Positions 1-8,907 of a DNA stretch of 64,000 bases are shown in pieces. Under the pieces are notes generated by a model that had not been told where the DNA came from, searched no databases, and saw only the letters and a program-made list of their open reading frames with translations. The position numbers were made by a program, and so were the translations under genes. Numbering within the stretch: the stretch's first letter is position 1; each line of letters opens with the position of its first letter. The DNA is taken from NCBI GenBank assembly GCA_964631345.1, contig CAZVWE010000006.1, positions 31,009 through 95,008 on the forward strand, in the 5' to 3' direction. The stretch comes from MGBC163016 sp964631345. Lineage in GTDB: Bacteria; Actinomycetota; Coriobacteriia; Coriobacteriales; Eggerthellaceae.

Positions 1-706
1 ACGCAGCATCAGATGTTGATGTGTGCTGTGAGTCAAGAGTGGCAAGCATTTTATCAAGATCGCAAACCTTATTTGCCAGGCCATCAAACAGATCATCTAT
101 CTCGTCTATGATGGCACGCGCGGTATCTGAATGCCTTCCACCGGTTTCTACCACCCTTATTCTTTCCGGGTGATCTTTTGCAATCTCGTCAAAAGCAAGC
201 GCAATGTTTTTATGGAATTCATCGCTTTCAAGATCGAGCCTGTCTGAATTCTCGCGTCTTCTAACACGATTCTTTCGCGTAAGTCCACTATCTACTCGAA
301 GCAATATCGTTCTATCAGGCGCAAGACCAGAAGTTGCAAAGTGGTTGGCTTTATCTATAAACCCAATATCAAGCCCGCGTCCATGCCCTTGATAGACAAC
401 CGAAGAGTCAAAAAATCTATCACACAAAACAATTTTTCCCGCCAAAATGGCTGGCTTTATAACCTCTTCTGTAATTTGTGCCCTAGATGCTTCGTATATT
501 AAAAGCTCTGCTTCCGGAGTAAGCTCTGTGTTTTTCGGGTCAAGCAAAATATCGCGAAGCTTCTCTCCTATCGAAGTTCCCCCTGGCTCTCGTATTAAAA
601 CAACGTCATATCCGGCAGCTTTTAATACTTTCGCTAAAAACTTTATATGAGTGGATTTCCCCGATCCATCTCCGCCTTCAAACGTTATGAATACCCCTTT
701 ACCCAT
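1..706 (-). CDS. tmk: Thymidylate kinase, 3' end cut by window edge
   Basis: Phosphorylates dTMP to dTDP with ATP in the cytoplasm. I translated the minus strand from the ATG at 706. The protein opens MGKGVFITFEGGDGSGKST, with the P-loop at residues 11-19. It continues with the REPGG motif, the family's DRFxDSSVxYQG block, and an arginine-rich lid followed by DRL. About 235 codons are inside the window and no stop is reached, so the C-terminus lies beyond position 1. The start overlaps the stop of the malic enzyme gene by 8 bases, so the two are probably co-transcribed. Arginines in the lid rather than the P-loop suggest the bacterial type II arrangement. ThyX, which makes its substrate, is encoded 7 kb away. 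Family assignment is secure; the length is unknown. Confidence 0.93.
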   Translation of the reverse strand, partial: MGKGVFITFEGGDGSGKSTHIKFLAKVLKAAGYDVVLIREPGGTSIGEKLRDILLDPKNTELTPEAELLIYEASRAQITEEVIKPAILAGKIVLCDRFFDSSVVYQGHGRGLDIGFIDKANHFATSGLAPDRTILLRVDSGLTRKNRVRRRENSDRLDLESDEFHKNIALAFDEIAKDHPERIRVVETGGRHSDTARAIIDEIDDLFDGLANKVCDLDKMLATLDSQHTSTSDAA

Positions 707-1883
707 TCACGCACTCCGCTACAGCCTTAGCTACAGTATCCGCAACACGTGGATCAAAAGGATCTGGCATAACAAAATCAGGTGATAACTCTGCATCATC
801 TACAAGAGATGCAAGTGCGCGCGCCGCTGCAAGCTTCATATCCTCTGTAATACGCTCAGCGCGAGATGCAAGTGCGCCTTTAAAGATTCCAGGAAAAGCA
901 ATGACGTTATTTACCTGATTTGGGAAGTCAGATCGTCCAGTACCGACGACCCTAGCTCCTGCCTCTTTGGCTTCATCGGGATATATTTCAGGAATCGGAT
1001 TTGCCATTGCGAACACAATTGCATCAGGTGCCATTTGAGACACCATCGCTTTTGTAAGAGCACCTGGAGCAGAAACTCCAACGAATATATCTGCGCCAAC
1101 TATTGCATCGGATAGTGTACCTTTGATGCCTTGCTTGTTGGTTATTGCAACCATCTCGCGTTTTGCATCGTTTAAATCGTCTCTTCCGGCCTCTATTACG
1201 CCGTGACTGTCACATATAACAATGTCTGTAAACCCATATGACAAAAGCAGCTTTGCAATTGCAATGCCCGCAGCGCCTGCACCATTCATAACCACACGAA
1301 CATCTTCTGCACGCTTATTTACAAGTTTTAACGAGTTTATAAGCGCAGAGAGAACAACTATTGCAGTTCCATGTTGATCGTCGTGGAACACCGGAATATC
1401 CAGCGCATCGTTTAACCTACGCTCTATCTCAAAGCACCTAGGAGATGCGATATCTTCTAGATTGATTCCTCCAAATACAGGCGCTAACTGAATGCATGCT
1501 TTGATAATTTCATCTGTATCTTGCGTGTCCAAGCAAATCGGAAAAGCATTCACATCGCCAAATGTCTTAAAAAGAGCGCATTTACCTTCCATAACAGGAA
1601 GCGCTGCTGCTGCCCCAATATTTCCAAGACCAAGCACTGCACTTCCATCACTAACCACAGCAACCGTATTTCCCTTAATTGTGAAATCATATGCTTTATC
1701 TGGATCTTTATTGATTTCAACACAAGGTGCTGCCACTCCTGGGGTATATGCAACAGCTAAATCATGGCGTGTTTTAATGTCCATCTTTGGCACCGTATTA
1801 AGTTTTCCATGCCATGTTTTATGTGCTTCTATTGCTTCAGTATTTATATCCATAGCTTCTGTATCCATAACTTTATCCCCCAA
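699..1883 (-). CDS. Malic enzyme, short NAD(P)-dependent form
   Basis: Oxidatively decarboxylates malate to pyruvate and CO2 with reduction of NAD(P). The 394-residue protein has the malic N-domain motif YTPGVAAPC (46-54), a likely catalytic Lys in EGK (about 101), the metal-binding NLED and HDDQHGT segments (about 141-144 and 168-173), and a Rossmann loop NGAGAAG (200-206). It lacks the phosphotransacetylase-like C-terminal domain of E. coli MaeB, so it matches the short YtsJ-type enzymes. It is transcribed away from the fumarase genes across a 200-base divergent region and overlaps tmk by 8 bases. With fumarase it links fumarate, malate and pyruvate. An internal ATG at codon 6 is an alternative start. 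Cofactor preference cannot be read from the sequence. Confidence 0.93.
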   Translation of the reverse strand: MGDKVMDTEAMDINTEAIEAHKTWHGKLNTVPKMDIKTRHDLAVAYTPGVAAPCVEINKDPDKAYDFTIKGNTVAVVSDGSAVLGLGNIGAAAALPVMEGKCALFKTFGDVNAFPICLDTQDTDEIIKACIQLAPVFGGINLEDIASPRCFEIERRLNDALDIPVFHDDQHGTAIVVLSALINSLKLVNKRAEDVRVVMNGAGAAGIAIAKLLLSYGFTDIVICDSHGVIEAGRDDLNDAKREMVAITNKQGIKGTLSDAIVGADIFVGVSAPGALTKAMVSQMAPDAIVFAMANPIPEIYPDEAKEAGARVVGTGRSDFPNQVNNVIAFPGIFKGALASRAERITEDMKLAAARALASLVDDAELSPDFVMPDPFDPRVADTVAKAVAECVNG

Positions 1884-2084
1884 ATACTTGGCCTGTTAAT
1901 TGCAAATAAAATCACTAACCAAAATTTCCAACAAACAATTTTCAACAAACATACAGTTTATACAATCGCAATATATGCGTCATTTTCATACGAGGTTATT
2001 ATTGTATACCTAAAGAAATAGACAATACGCCGTATGTATATAGTCTTATTGCTTAATGCAAAGCAACTTTTGTGAGGTGATTTT
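1884..2084. promoter_or_regulatory. Divergent promoter region, malic enzyme / fumarase
   Basis: This 200-base AT-rich spacer separates the divergent malic enzyme and fumarase genes, so it must hold both promoters. A clear ribosome-binding site, GAGGTGA at about 2074-2080, precedes the fumarase TTG start. I could not pick a convincing -35/-10 pair or operator for either side. Confidence 0.45.
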
Positions 2085-3002
2085 TTGACAGATTCCAGCA
2101 TGTCCAAGATCTCCGCGATGCCTGTAATCAATGCAGATCTAGTCGCAGATATTGTGTATGTGTCTATATTAGATTGTGCAACTTCGCTTCGACCCGATTG
2201 TGCAGATGCGCTGGATATAGCTCTAAAGGCCGCAGACGCGGATTCACGCGAACACGCGGTGTTGCAATCAATGGTTGACAACAACCATATCGCACAACTT
2301 GACAGAGTTCCACTTTGTCAAGACACCGGATATGCATGGGTTTTACTTGAAGCAGGGCCTGATGTGCTTATTCCAGGAGACGTTTTTTCTAAAGTAAACG
2401 ATGCTGTCGCAAAAGCATATACAAAAGGAAATCTACGCAAGAGCATCGTGTGCGATGCAGCATTTGATCGCACAAATACAAACGACAATACTCCCGCTTT
2501 TTGTGAAGTCAAGCTTACAGAAACCCCAGGATGCAGAATTTCTGTAATGCTTAAAGGGGGTGGATCCGATAACGCATCACGCGTAGTAATGCTATCTCCT
2601 TCTGCTGGCCTTGATGGAATAATTGATGAAGTGGAGAAATGCGTAAGAGAAAAAGCTGCAAACGCATGTCCTCCTCTAACTATAGGAGTTGGGATTGGAG
2701 CGACATTTGACAAAGTGGCATCCCTTGCCAAACATGCGCTTTTAAGGGATGTAAATGAGCCAACCTGCAACCCTTGTGCAAAAGCCCTAGAAGACAAAAT
2801 TTTGGATCGCGTGAATTCCACAATGATTGGAGCGGGCGCACTTGGCGGAAATGTAACTGCATATAGAGTTTTTGTCGAGACCGCACCTTGTCACATCGCG
2901 GCACTTCCACTTGCAATCAATATGGGCTGCTCTGCGATGCGCTCTAAAACAACTGAATTGGTTTCTGGAAACACTTGGCAAGAGGTTGATAATGGCGATT
3001 AA
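2085..3002 (+). CDS. Fumarate hydratase class I, alpha subunit
   Basis: The Fe-S fumarase large domain; with the beta subunit it interconverts fumarate and malate using a [4Fe-4S] cluster. The 305-residue protein carries the CQDTG motif (C78) and the family blocks around TNTNDNTPAF and KGGGSDN, a glycine-rich GVGIG segment, and further cysteines (CNPC and NMGCSA) suited to cluster binding. The start is TTG at 2085, chosen because GAGGTGA lies a few bases upstream. The 3' end overlaps the beta-subunit start by 11 bases, as expected for translationally coupled subunits. In E. coli FumA the two parts are one chain; here they are split as in TtdA/TtdB and many anaerobes. Tartrate dehydratase is the alternative, but the malic enzyme neighbour favours fumarase. 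Confidence 0.9.
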   Translation: MTDSSMSKISAMPVINADLVADIVYVSILDCATSLRPDCADALDIALKAADADSREHAVLQSMVDNNHIAQLDRVPLCQDTGYAWVLLEAGPDVLIPGDVFSKVNDAVAKAYTKGNLRKSIVCDAAFDRTNTNDNTPAFCEVKLTETPGCRISVMLKGGGSDNASRVVMLSPSAGLDGIIDEVEKCVREKAANACPPLTIGVGIGATFDKVASLAKHALLRDVNEPTCNPCAKALEDKILDRVNSTMIGAGALGGNVTAYRVFVETAPCHIAALPLAINMGCSAMRSKTTELVSGNTWQEVDNGD

Positions 3003-3531
3003 AATAAACCTTCCTGAGGATGCCCCACGCTTAAAAGAACTTAATTCTGGCGATGAGGTTTTGATAACGGGCACAATTTATACATTGCGAGATGCTGGGC
3101 ATGCACGTTGTATGGAAGCTTTAGAAAAAGATGGCATGCTGCCTTTTGACCTTGAAGGACAAACGATTTTTTACGCAGGGCCTAGCCCCGCATCTGCAGG
3201 ACGCCCATTTGGAGCAATTGGACCTACCACATCATCTCGAATGGATTTCGCAGCACCTGATATGTATAAAGCAGGCATTGTTGCAACAATTGGTAAAGGA
3301 AAACGCTCCGATGAAGTTCGTGATGCATGTCGCAAGTATGGATGCGTTTATTTAGTTACCGTAGGAGGTATTGCCGCCCTTCTTGCAAAATGCACCACCT
3401 CTGAAGAGATCATTGCCTGGGATGATCTGGGCACTGAAGCACTGCGAAAAATTGAGGTTTGTGACCTACCTGCATACGTTGGAATAGACACCAAAGGATG
3501 CGATCTGTATCTTATGGTGGAAAATAGTTAA
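2992..3531 (+). CDS. Fumarate hydratase class I, beta subunit
   Basis: Small subunit of the two-chain class I fumarase. It begins MAIKINLP at the ATG at 2992, behind AGAGG about 6 bases upstream, and is 179 residues long. The longer open frame extends upstream only inside the alpha gene. Conserved pieces include SGDEVLITGTIYTLRDAGH near the N-terminus, YAGPSPA, and GPTTSSRMD, the swivelling-domain signature. It ends 17 bases before the convergent topoisomerase gene, with no obvious hairpin between them. Together with the alpha subunit and malic enzyme it forms a small C4-acid module that could run in the fumarate-forming direction in an anaerobe. Confidence 0.9.
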   Translation: MAIKINLPEDAPRLKELNSGDEVLITGTIYTLRDAGHARCMEALEKDGMLPFDLEGQTIFYAGPSPASAGRPFGAIGPTTSSRMDFAAPDMYKAGIVATIGKGKRSDEVRDACRKYGCVYLVTVGGIAALLAKCTTSEEIIAWDDLGTEALRKIEVCDLPAYVGIDTKGCDLYLMVENS

Positions 3532-3548
3532 GAAAACAGTTGATATCG

Positions 3549-6080
3549 TTATTTTTTAGATTTTGAAGCTGTCTTCTTTCCTTTTGAGGTTTTTCGCGAA
3601 GATGACTTCTTGGCAGTTGCTTTTTCTTGTGCCTTAGTCGGACAGTCATAGTTCGGACACAACTTCCAAGGCTTACTCTTCCCACCTGATTGAATGATCA
3701 CCATAGGAGCCCCACAATCAGGACAAGTCTCATCAGTTGCAACAACCTGACCATATTGTGGAAGCGGATAGCGTGTCTGACATTCATCGAAGTTCTCGCA
3801 TGTAACAGAGCGCTTAAGTGTCTTCGGATTGCGCTTTGCAACCATGTTTGAAACTTTGCCCCCACGAGCACACGTTGGGCACTTTCCAACGATTACATCA
3901 GCCTCAAAATTCGACTTACAGTTAGGATCGATACATTGCGTAATAGGCTTTTGTCTAAAGGCTGTTACTTTCACTTGTGGCATTCCGCATTCAGGACACG
4001 GCTCTTCAAGCGCTTCTATTTTGCCTTTTGGAAGCGGGAAAGTTACATCACACTCAGGCCATCCAGAACACCCTATAAACATAGACTTTGTTTTATGGGA
4101 AGCCCTAAGTTGCAAATCCTTTCCACATTTAGGACATTTGCCAACATAGGCATCCGCAGCAACCGCATTAGACAGGGCATCTCCCACTTCTTCGGAATGT
4201 GGAATAAGTTCAGAAAGCTCATCAGCTAAAAGCTTTCTTGACTCCATTACAACATCAATCTTAGTGGTATGGCCTTCTGCAATTCTATCCATCTCGGCTT
4301 CAAGCTCAGCTGTCATTTCAGGGTGTGTAATATGTGGTGCAAACTTATCGAGTGCGTTAATAACAGCAATACCAAGTTGAGAAGGCTCTATTGGATCATT
4401 TTGAATATATTTGACTGCGTATAACCTATCAATGATGGCATGGCGCGTAGACTTCGTACCAAGTCCAAGCTTTTCCATCTCTTGGATAAGCTTTCCCTGG
4501 CTATATCTAGCTGGAGGCTTTGTCTGATCATGTGTACAGGTTACACCATTAAAGGCAACAATTTGTCCCACCTCTAAAGGCGGCAAAATTTCATCTTTCT
4601 TAAGACCAAATGGATAGATCTCACGATAGCCTTTCTTAACTAAGACATCCCCTTTGGCAATAAAAGGCTCACCTGACACATCAAGGGAAACTTTTGTGCC
4701 TTCAATTACGGCACTCTCAGAAAGCGTTGCAAGGAATCGTCTAGCGATTAGGTTATACAGCTTGTATTCGCTTACAGGTAAATCATCGGGAGTTGCTGCA
4801 GCTGTTGGATAAATTGGTGGGTGATCTGTCGTTTCTTTTTTTCCGCGAGTTGCATGAATGCTGCCTTTAGAAAGAAGCGCATTGCAATAAGATGTATATG
4901 CAGGGTTTTTCGAAATTGTTCGCACCACATCTGCAAGATCAAGAGTGGACGGATAAACCGTGTTATCAACCCTCGGATAAGAAATATACCCATCCATATA
5001 AAGGCTTTCAGCCATACGCATGCATCTTGATGGCGTAATACCCTCAGCCGATGCGGCAGCCATCAAAGATGTAGTATTGAATGGAACTGGGGCAGGTTGT
5101 GTACGCTTTTTCTTATCTATTTCAGAAACAGTTGCGAAATTGGCGCCCTCAATTGCCGCCATAACAGATTTAGCAGCTGCCTCATCTTTAAACTTAGCAG
5201 TTGCATGTGTTCCCTCAAACGCCTCGTCTCCGTCACCTTTGGTCTTGCCCTGTTCTGCAGACGCATCAAATGCGCCCTTTATAACCCAAAAGTCTTCAGG
5301 AACAAATGCCATGCGCTCGCGCTCTCTTGCCACTATCAAAGCAAGCGTTGGAGTCTGCACACGTCCAGAAGAGCGGACATTTCCATATCCTGCAAACTTT
5401 ACAAGCGTGAGATAGCGCGTAAGTGCCGCACCCCAAATAAGATCGATGTCTTGCCGGGTTTCTCCTGCTTGGGCAAGATCGTCATCCATAGAAACTAAAT
5501 TTGCAAATGCGTGTTCAATTTCCGGTTTCGTAAACGAAGAATATCTCGCACGTGACACAGGAGCCGTCTCATTAACTTCTCTACAACAAGTTAGAGCATC
5601 CGAACCAATAAGTTCACCCTCACGATCAAAGTCTGTTGCAATAACTATAGAGTCAGCTTTCTTGGCAAGATTTTTTAATGATCGAATGATGTCTTTTTCT
5701 TTTGGAAGCTTCTCAATTGGCGCATAAGCAAGATATGGAAGAGCCTCAAGCTTCCAGCCTTTAAGATCCACTCCGTCTTCTGTAAAAGGCTTTTTCTTCT
5801 TAAATGGAGGTTTCGGCAAATCGGTCGGAAGGGTTGCAATGATGGCCTCACCATCTTCTGTAACGCCATGCCATCCACCACGCTTTTTATAAACAAGTTT
5901 TGGCGTGAAATCAGGTTCAAGGATATGGCCACGAAGTCCGATGGTCACCCATTCATCCCCATCGACTTCAAATCTATAAACAGGTGTGTTGTACACCTTA
6001 TCAGCACTTGGTTTTTTTGCCGAAAGCAGATTTGCTATCTGCTTAGCTGCGTCATTTTTCTCTGTTACAACAAGCTTCAA
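3549..6080 (-). CDS. topA: Type IA DNA topoisomerase with C-terminal zinc ribbons
   Basis: Relaxes negative supercoils or decatenates DNA by cutting one strand through a tyrosine. I place the start at the TTG at 6080, giving MKLVVTEKND. A GGAGG (about 6090-6094) sits 9 bases upstream, whereas the ATG at 6098 would contain that same site inside its codons. From the TTG the protein is 843 residues. The Toprim motif TDFDREGE lies at about 149-156, SGRVQTPTL at about 238-246, and the active-site segment YISYPR places the tyrosine near 368. The C-terminus has several C-x2-C ribbons (CPKCGKDL, CPECGMPQ, CPTCARGG, CPDCGAP) and a basic Lys/Ser tail. The N-terminal wording resembles TopB/topoisomerase III, so topB-like is an alternative name. 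Confidence 0.88.
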   Translation of the reverse strand: MKLVVTEKNDAAKQIANLLSAKKPSADKVYNTPVYRFEVDGDEWVTIGLRGHILEPDFTPKLVYKKRGGWHGVTEDGEAIIATLPTDLPKPPFKKKKPFTEDGVDLKGWKLEALPYLAYAPIEKLPKEKDIIRSLKNLAKKADSIVIATDFDREGELIGSDALTCCREVNETAPVSRARYSSFTKPEIEHAFANLVSMDDDLAQAGETRQDIDLIWGAALTRYLTLVKFAGYGNVRSSGRVQTPTLALIVARERERMAFVPEDFWVIKGAFDASAEQGKTKGDGDEAFEGTHATAKFKDEAAAKSVMAAIEGANFATVSEIDKKKRTQPAPVPFNTTSLMAAASAEGITPSRCMRMAESLYMDGYISYPRVDNTVYPSTLDLADVVRTISKNPAYTSYCNALLSKGSIHATRGKKETTDHPPIYPTAAATPDDLPVSEYKLYNLIARRFLATLSESAVIEGTKVSLDVSGEPFIAKGDVLVKKGYREIYPFGLKKDEILPPLEVGQIVAFNGVTCTHDQTKPPARYSQGKLIQEMEKLGLGTKSTRHAIIDRLYAVKYIQNDPIEPSQLGIAVINALDKFAPHITHPEMTAELEAEMDRIAEGHTTKIDVVMESRKLLADELSELIPHSEEVGDALSNAVAADAYVGKCPKCGKDLQLRASHKTKSMFIGCSGWPECDVTFPLPKGKIEALEEPCPECGMPQVKVTAFRQKPITQCIDPNCKSNFEADVIVGKCPTCARGGKVSNMVAKRNPKTLKRSVTCENFDECQTRYPLPQYGQVVATDETCPDCGAPMVIIQSGGKSKPWKLCPNYDCPTKAQEKATAKKSSSRKTSKGKKTASKSKK

Positions 6081-6140
6081 CTTCAAATTCCTCCACATAG
6101 CTTATATGTTGATGCGATGCGATAGCATACACGATTTTTA

Positions 6141-6212
6141 TGTTGAGTGTTACATTATGCTTAATGTTGAGTGTTACATTATGCTTAATGTTAAGTGTTG
6201 CATCATGCTTGA
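6141..6212. repeat. 24-bp tandem repeat, three copies
   Basis: Two identical 24-base units at 6141-6164 and 6165-6188 are followed by a third with about four changes at 6189-6212. The third copy runs into the 3' end of the DUF1385 gene and contains its stop codon (6203-6205). The unit length is a multiple of three, so copy-number change would keep frame but could move or duplicate the stop. Confidence 0.85.
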
Positions 6213-7423
6213 GCCGCTTGCTTATTAGCCTCAGCGTCCTCTCGTTCTAACACTTTTTTCATAGCGGCTATCGCGCACTCAAGATGCTCATCATCGGGTT
6301 CATTGGTTGTTAAATACTGCATCTGCATGCCAGGCCAAAGAATTATCTTTACAAGTGGATTATCTGGATGTGAGCCTGCCCATTTAACCGTAATCTCATA
6401 AGAAATTCCAGCAATTAAAGGCAGGAACAGAATTCGTATAGCTATAACAAGTAAAAGCTTCGGAAGCCCTTCTGGAATACCAAAAGCGCCAATGATCGCA
6501 TTTATCGGAAGCACCGTATAAATAATGATCGCAAGAATCAAAACCATGATTAAAAACGCTGTGCCACACCTTACATGTAGTCTTGGGAATGATCTGGCAT
6601 TCTCGGCAGTAAGTGGCAGTTTATGCTCATAACAATGTATGGTTTTATGTTCTGCCCCGTGATACATAAACATGCGCTTTATATCCTGCATGCGTCCAAT
6701 TAGCCAAATATAGAAAATAAAAATAGCAACCCGAAGTATGCCATCTACAACATTCCAAAGAATTGTGTTTTGATCATATTCACCAACAATTAGATTAGTT
6801 ATAGCAGCAGGAGCTACTATAAAGAGCACAACGCCAAGCACGATTCCCATAATCATGGAAACGGTCATAACCCCCTTGCCAAGGCCGCCTTCCTCGTCTT
6901 TAGCATCATGCGCCTCTGGAAATTCTTTATCTTTTAGGTTGTCATCGTTTTCACTATCAGATGAAACCTCACAAATTTCAGGATTTGTTTCTAATTCCTC
7001 AATAGCATCTTTTAAATTCACGTCATCAGTTTCAATATATGCAGCATCATCAGGTGTTAAGGTCGTATCAAACTTATCCACAAGTTCAACTGCTTCTTTA
7101 TTAAGTTTTTTCGCAGTTTCGCCGTCCTCATCAAATGCGTGATCGGCTGCAATTTCTAAAGCCTTAAACCCGAGCGCTAAAGATTCAACAAGTGCAACGC
7201 ATCCACGTATAAAAGGTGCACCCATCCACCTATGTTTTTGCTTACCAGATACAAGATCATGTTCTTCTATATAAATGCCGCCTTCGGGTTCACGCACAGC
7301 AACTGCCCAGTTGTACTTGCCGCGCATCATTATCCCCTCGATCAGCGCTTGACCTCCAACATGGGTCTTGCGCTCACCATCTTCTGCGAAGGCGCGTTTA
7401 AGATCGCTTTTCTCTTTTGTCAC
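6203..7423 (-). CDS. DUF1385 (YqhQ-like) membrane protein
   Basis: A polytopic membrane protein of unknown biochemical role, 406 residues. The N-terminal HVGGQALIEGIMMRG motif (about 21-35) is the hallmark of the DUF1385 family. An acidic stretch (about 95-165, rich in D and E) separates it from the membrane half. That half contains hydrophobic segments around GVMTVSMIMG, the ILWNVVDGILRVAIF region, FLIMVLILAIII and LLLVIAIRILFLPL, and the family block MFMYHGAEHKTIHCYE. The stop is only 3 bases before the ThyX start, so the two are probably one transcript with ThyX first. The 3' end lies inside a 24-bp tandem repeat. Function should be left open. Confidence 0.85.
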   Translation of the reverse strand: MTKEKSDLKRAFAEDGERKTHVGGQALIEGIMMRGKYNWAVAVREPEGGIYIEEHDLVSGKQKHRWMGAPFIRGCVALVESLALGFKALEIAADHAFDEDGETAKKLNKEAVELVDKFDTTLTPDDAAYIETDDVNLKDAIEELETNPEICEVSSDSENDDNLKDKEFPEAHDAKDEEGGLGKGVMTVSMIMGIVLGVVLFIVAPAAITNLIVGEYDQNTILWNVVDGILRVAIFIFYIWLIGRMQDIKRMFMYHGAEHKTIHCYEHKLPLTAENARSFPRLHVRCGTAFLIMVLILAIIIYTVLPINAIIGAFGIPEGLPKLLLVIAIRILFLPLIAGISYEITVKWAGSHPDNPLVKIILWPGMQMQYLTTNEPDDEHLECAIAAMKKVLEREDAEANKQAAQA

Positions 7424-7426
7424 TTC

Positions 7427-8104
7427 TTACCTGTTCACTCTCTCATAAGGAGATCCGCAAGTCATTTTGCCTTCCGGACACGTCCCATGTACGCAAGGAG
7501 CGCCTGCATCCATAAAAATAAACGGCGCTGTTGGACGAGCCAACTCAAGCATAGCAAGCGCAAGTTCACGGATTTCCCATTGAGCACGATTACAACAGCG
7601 CAACTCAAAGAAATGGAGAAGCTCACGAACATTCATCGTAACAACTATTTTTGTCTCAACAGCATTCGGAAGAACAAAGCGAGCATCCTCTGCTGGAATA
7701 CCCATCTCTATCAGCTCAGCATATGCATCTGATGCGCAAGCCATCAGGCTATCAAAGGTTTGCTTAGCCTCTGGATTTTCCTCTATTGAATGAGGCGTGA
7801 TATACGGAACCCCGTTTTTAAACTTTACATACCTTTGCGATTGTTGGTTAAAACTGGCGATACGATGCCTTACCAATTGATGTGTCAATGCACGAGAGAC
7901 ACCGTCAATCGCAAAAGTGTAGCTTGCATGCTCAAGTGTTGAGTAATGGCCTGACTCCATAATCGTCGATAAAACAGAGTGCACTCTTTCCTCGGGCATT
8001 GTTTCCATGAGTTCAGAAGCGCCCACTGGCGCATAGCAAAGCCTTGCAGCTGTTGCAATTGCACGTTCAGGGTCTGGAGTATGATAGAGAAGTTCAACTT
8101 GCAT
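7427..8104 (-). CDS. thyX: Flavin-dependent thymidylate synthase ThyX
   Basis: Makes dTMP from dUMP using methylene-tetrahydrofolate as carbon donor and FAD/NAD(P)H as reductant. The 225-residue length is typical. The diagnostic RHRx7S motif is present as RHRIASFNQQS (R79 to S89), followed by QRY. The LEHASYTFAIDG segment also matches the family. It is the likely first gene of a pair with DUF1385. The product feeds thymidylate kinase at the left edge of the window and ultimately dTTP, the donor nucleotide for RfbA. No ThyA was seen here. The start ATG at 8104 gives MQVELLYHTPDP, a normal ThyX N-terminus. Confidence 0.96.
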   Translation of the reverse strand: MQVELLYHTPDPERAIATAARLCYAPVGASELMETMPEERVHSVLSTIMESGHYSTLEHASYTFAIDGVSRALTHQLVRHRIASFNQQSQRYVKFKNGVPYITPHSIEENPEAKQTFDSLMACASDAYAELIEMGIPAEDARFVLPNAVETKIVVTMNVRELLHFFELRCCNRAQWEIRELALAMLELARPTAPFIFMDAGAPCVHGTCPEGKMTCGSPYERVNR

Positions 8105-8431
8105 TTATGCTCCTAGTAGTCGAAGTTAAAACTCTTACTTACTAACACTTATCTGACAATTTACCCAAAAATCTACCTATAAATTTACCTGATTAAAACT
8201 TACATCGCCTTAACTCACATTAAATATATAAGGTATACGACTAGCGCTTCAAGCGCAAAGGCAAATATATTCAATAAAAGTATTCTACAAATAATCTTCT
8301 TTAAAGCTGTTCGGTTGTATATCACAGGTATGCGGATGCGTTTGCTTCGAATAGGTAACGCAATGGTTCAAGCTTACCCACAAATGCATTTGGTTGCGTA
8401 AACTCATTACAGGCAAAGGAGGCTGATAAAT
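8105..8431. other. 327-base intergenic region, no gene seen
   Basis: AT-rich spacer between the divergent thyX and HPt genes. It must hold promoters for both. I see short repeated pieces (aatttacc twice near 8158-8190) but no convincing operator, hairpin or RNA gene. A strong GGAGG (about 8418-8422) serves the HPt gene start at 8432. Confidence 0.5.
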
Positions 8432-8800
8432 ATGAATGACGAACTAACTGCAAAGCTTGCACCTTACGGCATAGATTACGTCGACGCGATGGATCGCATG
8501 GGCGGAGATGAAGCAATCTATAAAAAGCTTGCTATGAAATATCTAAACAACACAAATTATGTTGATTTAGTCGCTGCAATGGAGGCCAAGAATTACGATG
8601 ATGCTTACGAAGCGGCACATACGCTTAAAGGCGTTTCGGGAAACCTTTCATTTACAGACCTTTTTAAGATTGCAGCCGCTATTTCAAATGCCCTTTATCA
8701 AGGCGAATATCAAGCAGCCGAAGGCATGATGGCAGATGTTAAAAAAGAACATGAGAAGGTTTTAGACGGCCTCGTTAAATGGCAAGATGATGCTCTATAG
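8432..8800 (+). CDS. Stand-alone histidine phosphotransfer (HPt) protein
   Basis: A 122-residue four-helix-bundle phosphotransfer protein. The phosphoacceptor is in AAHTLKGVSGNL, with His at residue 63, and the rest is amphipathic helix (for example DLFKIAAAISNAL). HPt proteins relay phosphate between response-regulator receiver domains, usually in multistep phosphorelays. No sensor kinase or receiver domain is encoded in this window, so its partners are elsewhere. The start is supported by a strong GGAGG about 9 bases upstream. It is monocistronic and followed by a hairpin terminator. Confidence 0.9.
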   Translation: MNDELTAKLAPYGIDYVDAMDRMGGDEAIYKKLAMKYLNNTNYVDLVAAMEAKNYDDAYEAAHTLKGVSGNLSFTDLFKIAAAISNALYQGEYQAAEGMMADVKKEHEKVLDGLVKWQDDAL

Positions 8801-8842
8801 ACAAGATAGCGTTCTATAGGCAAGGTTGTGTTCTATAAAGCT

Positions 8843-8875
8843 AAGGGCGAATGAACCGTAAGTCCATTCGCCCTT
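8843..8875. terminator. Hairpin terminator between convergent genes
   Basis: An 11-bp perfect stem (8843-8853 with 8865-8875, AAGGGCGAATG and its complement) with an 11-base loop, followed by AT-rich sequence. It lies between the HPt gene and the convergent LCP gene and could serve both directions. The U-tract is weak. Confidence 0.65.
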
Positions 8876-8907
8876 AATAATTTACAATTACCCAGCTAAT
8901 ACATCAG

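Noticed and set aside
6080..6098. ATG at 6098 as the topoisomerase start
   Set aside because: The GGAGG site falls inside its second and third codons, while the TTG at 6080 has ideal spacing and gives a normal family N-terminus.
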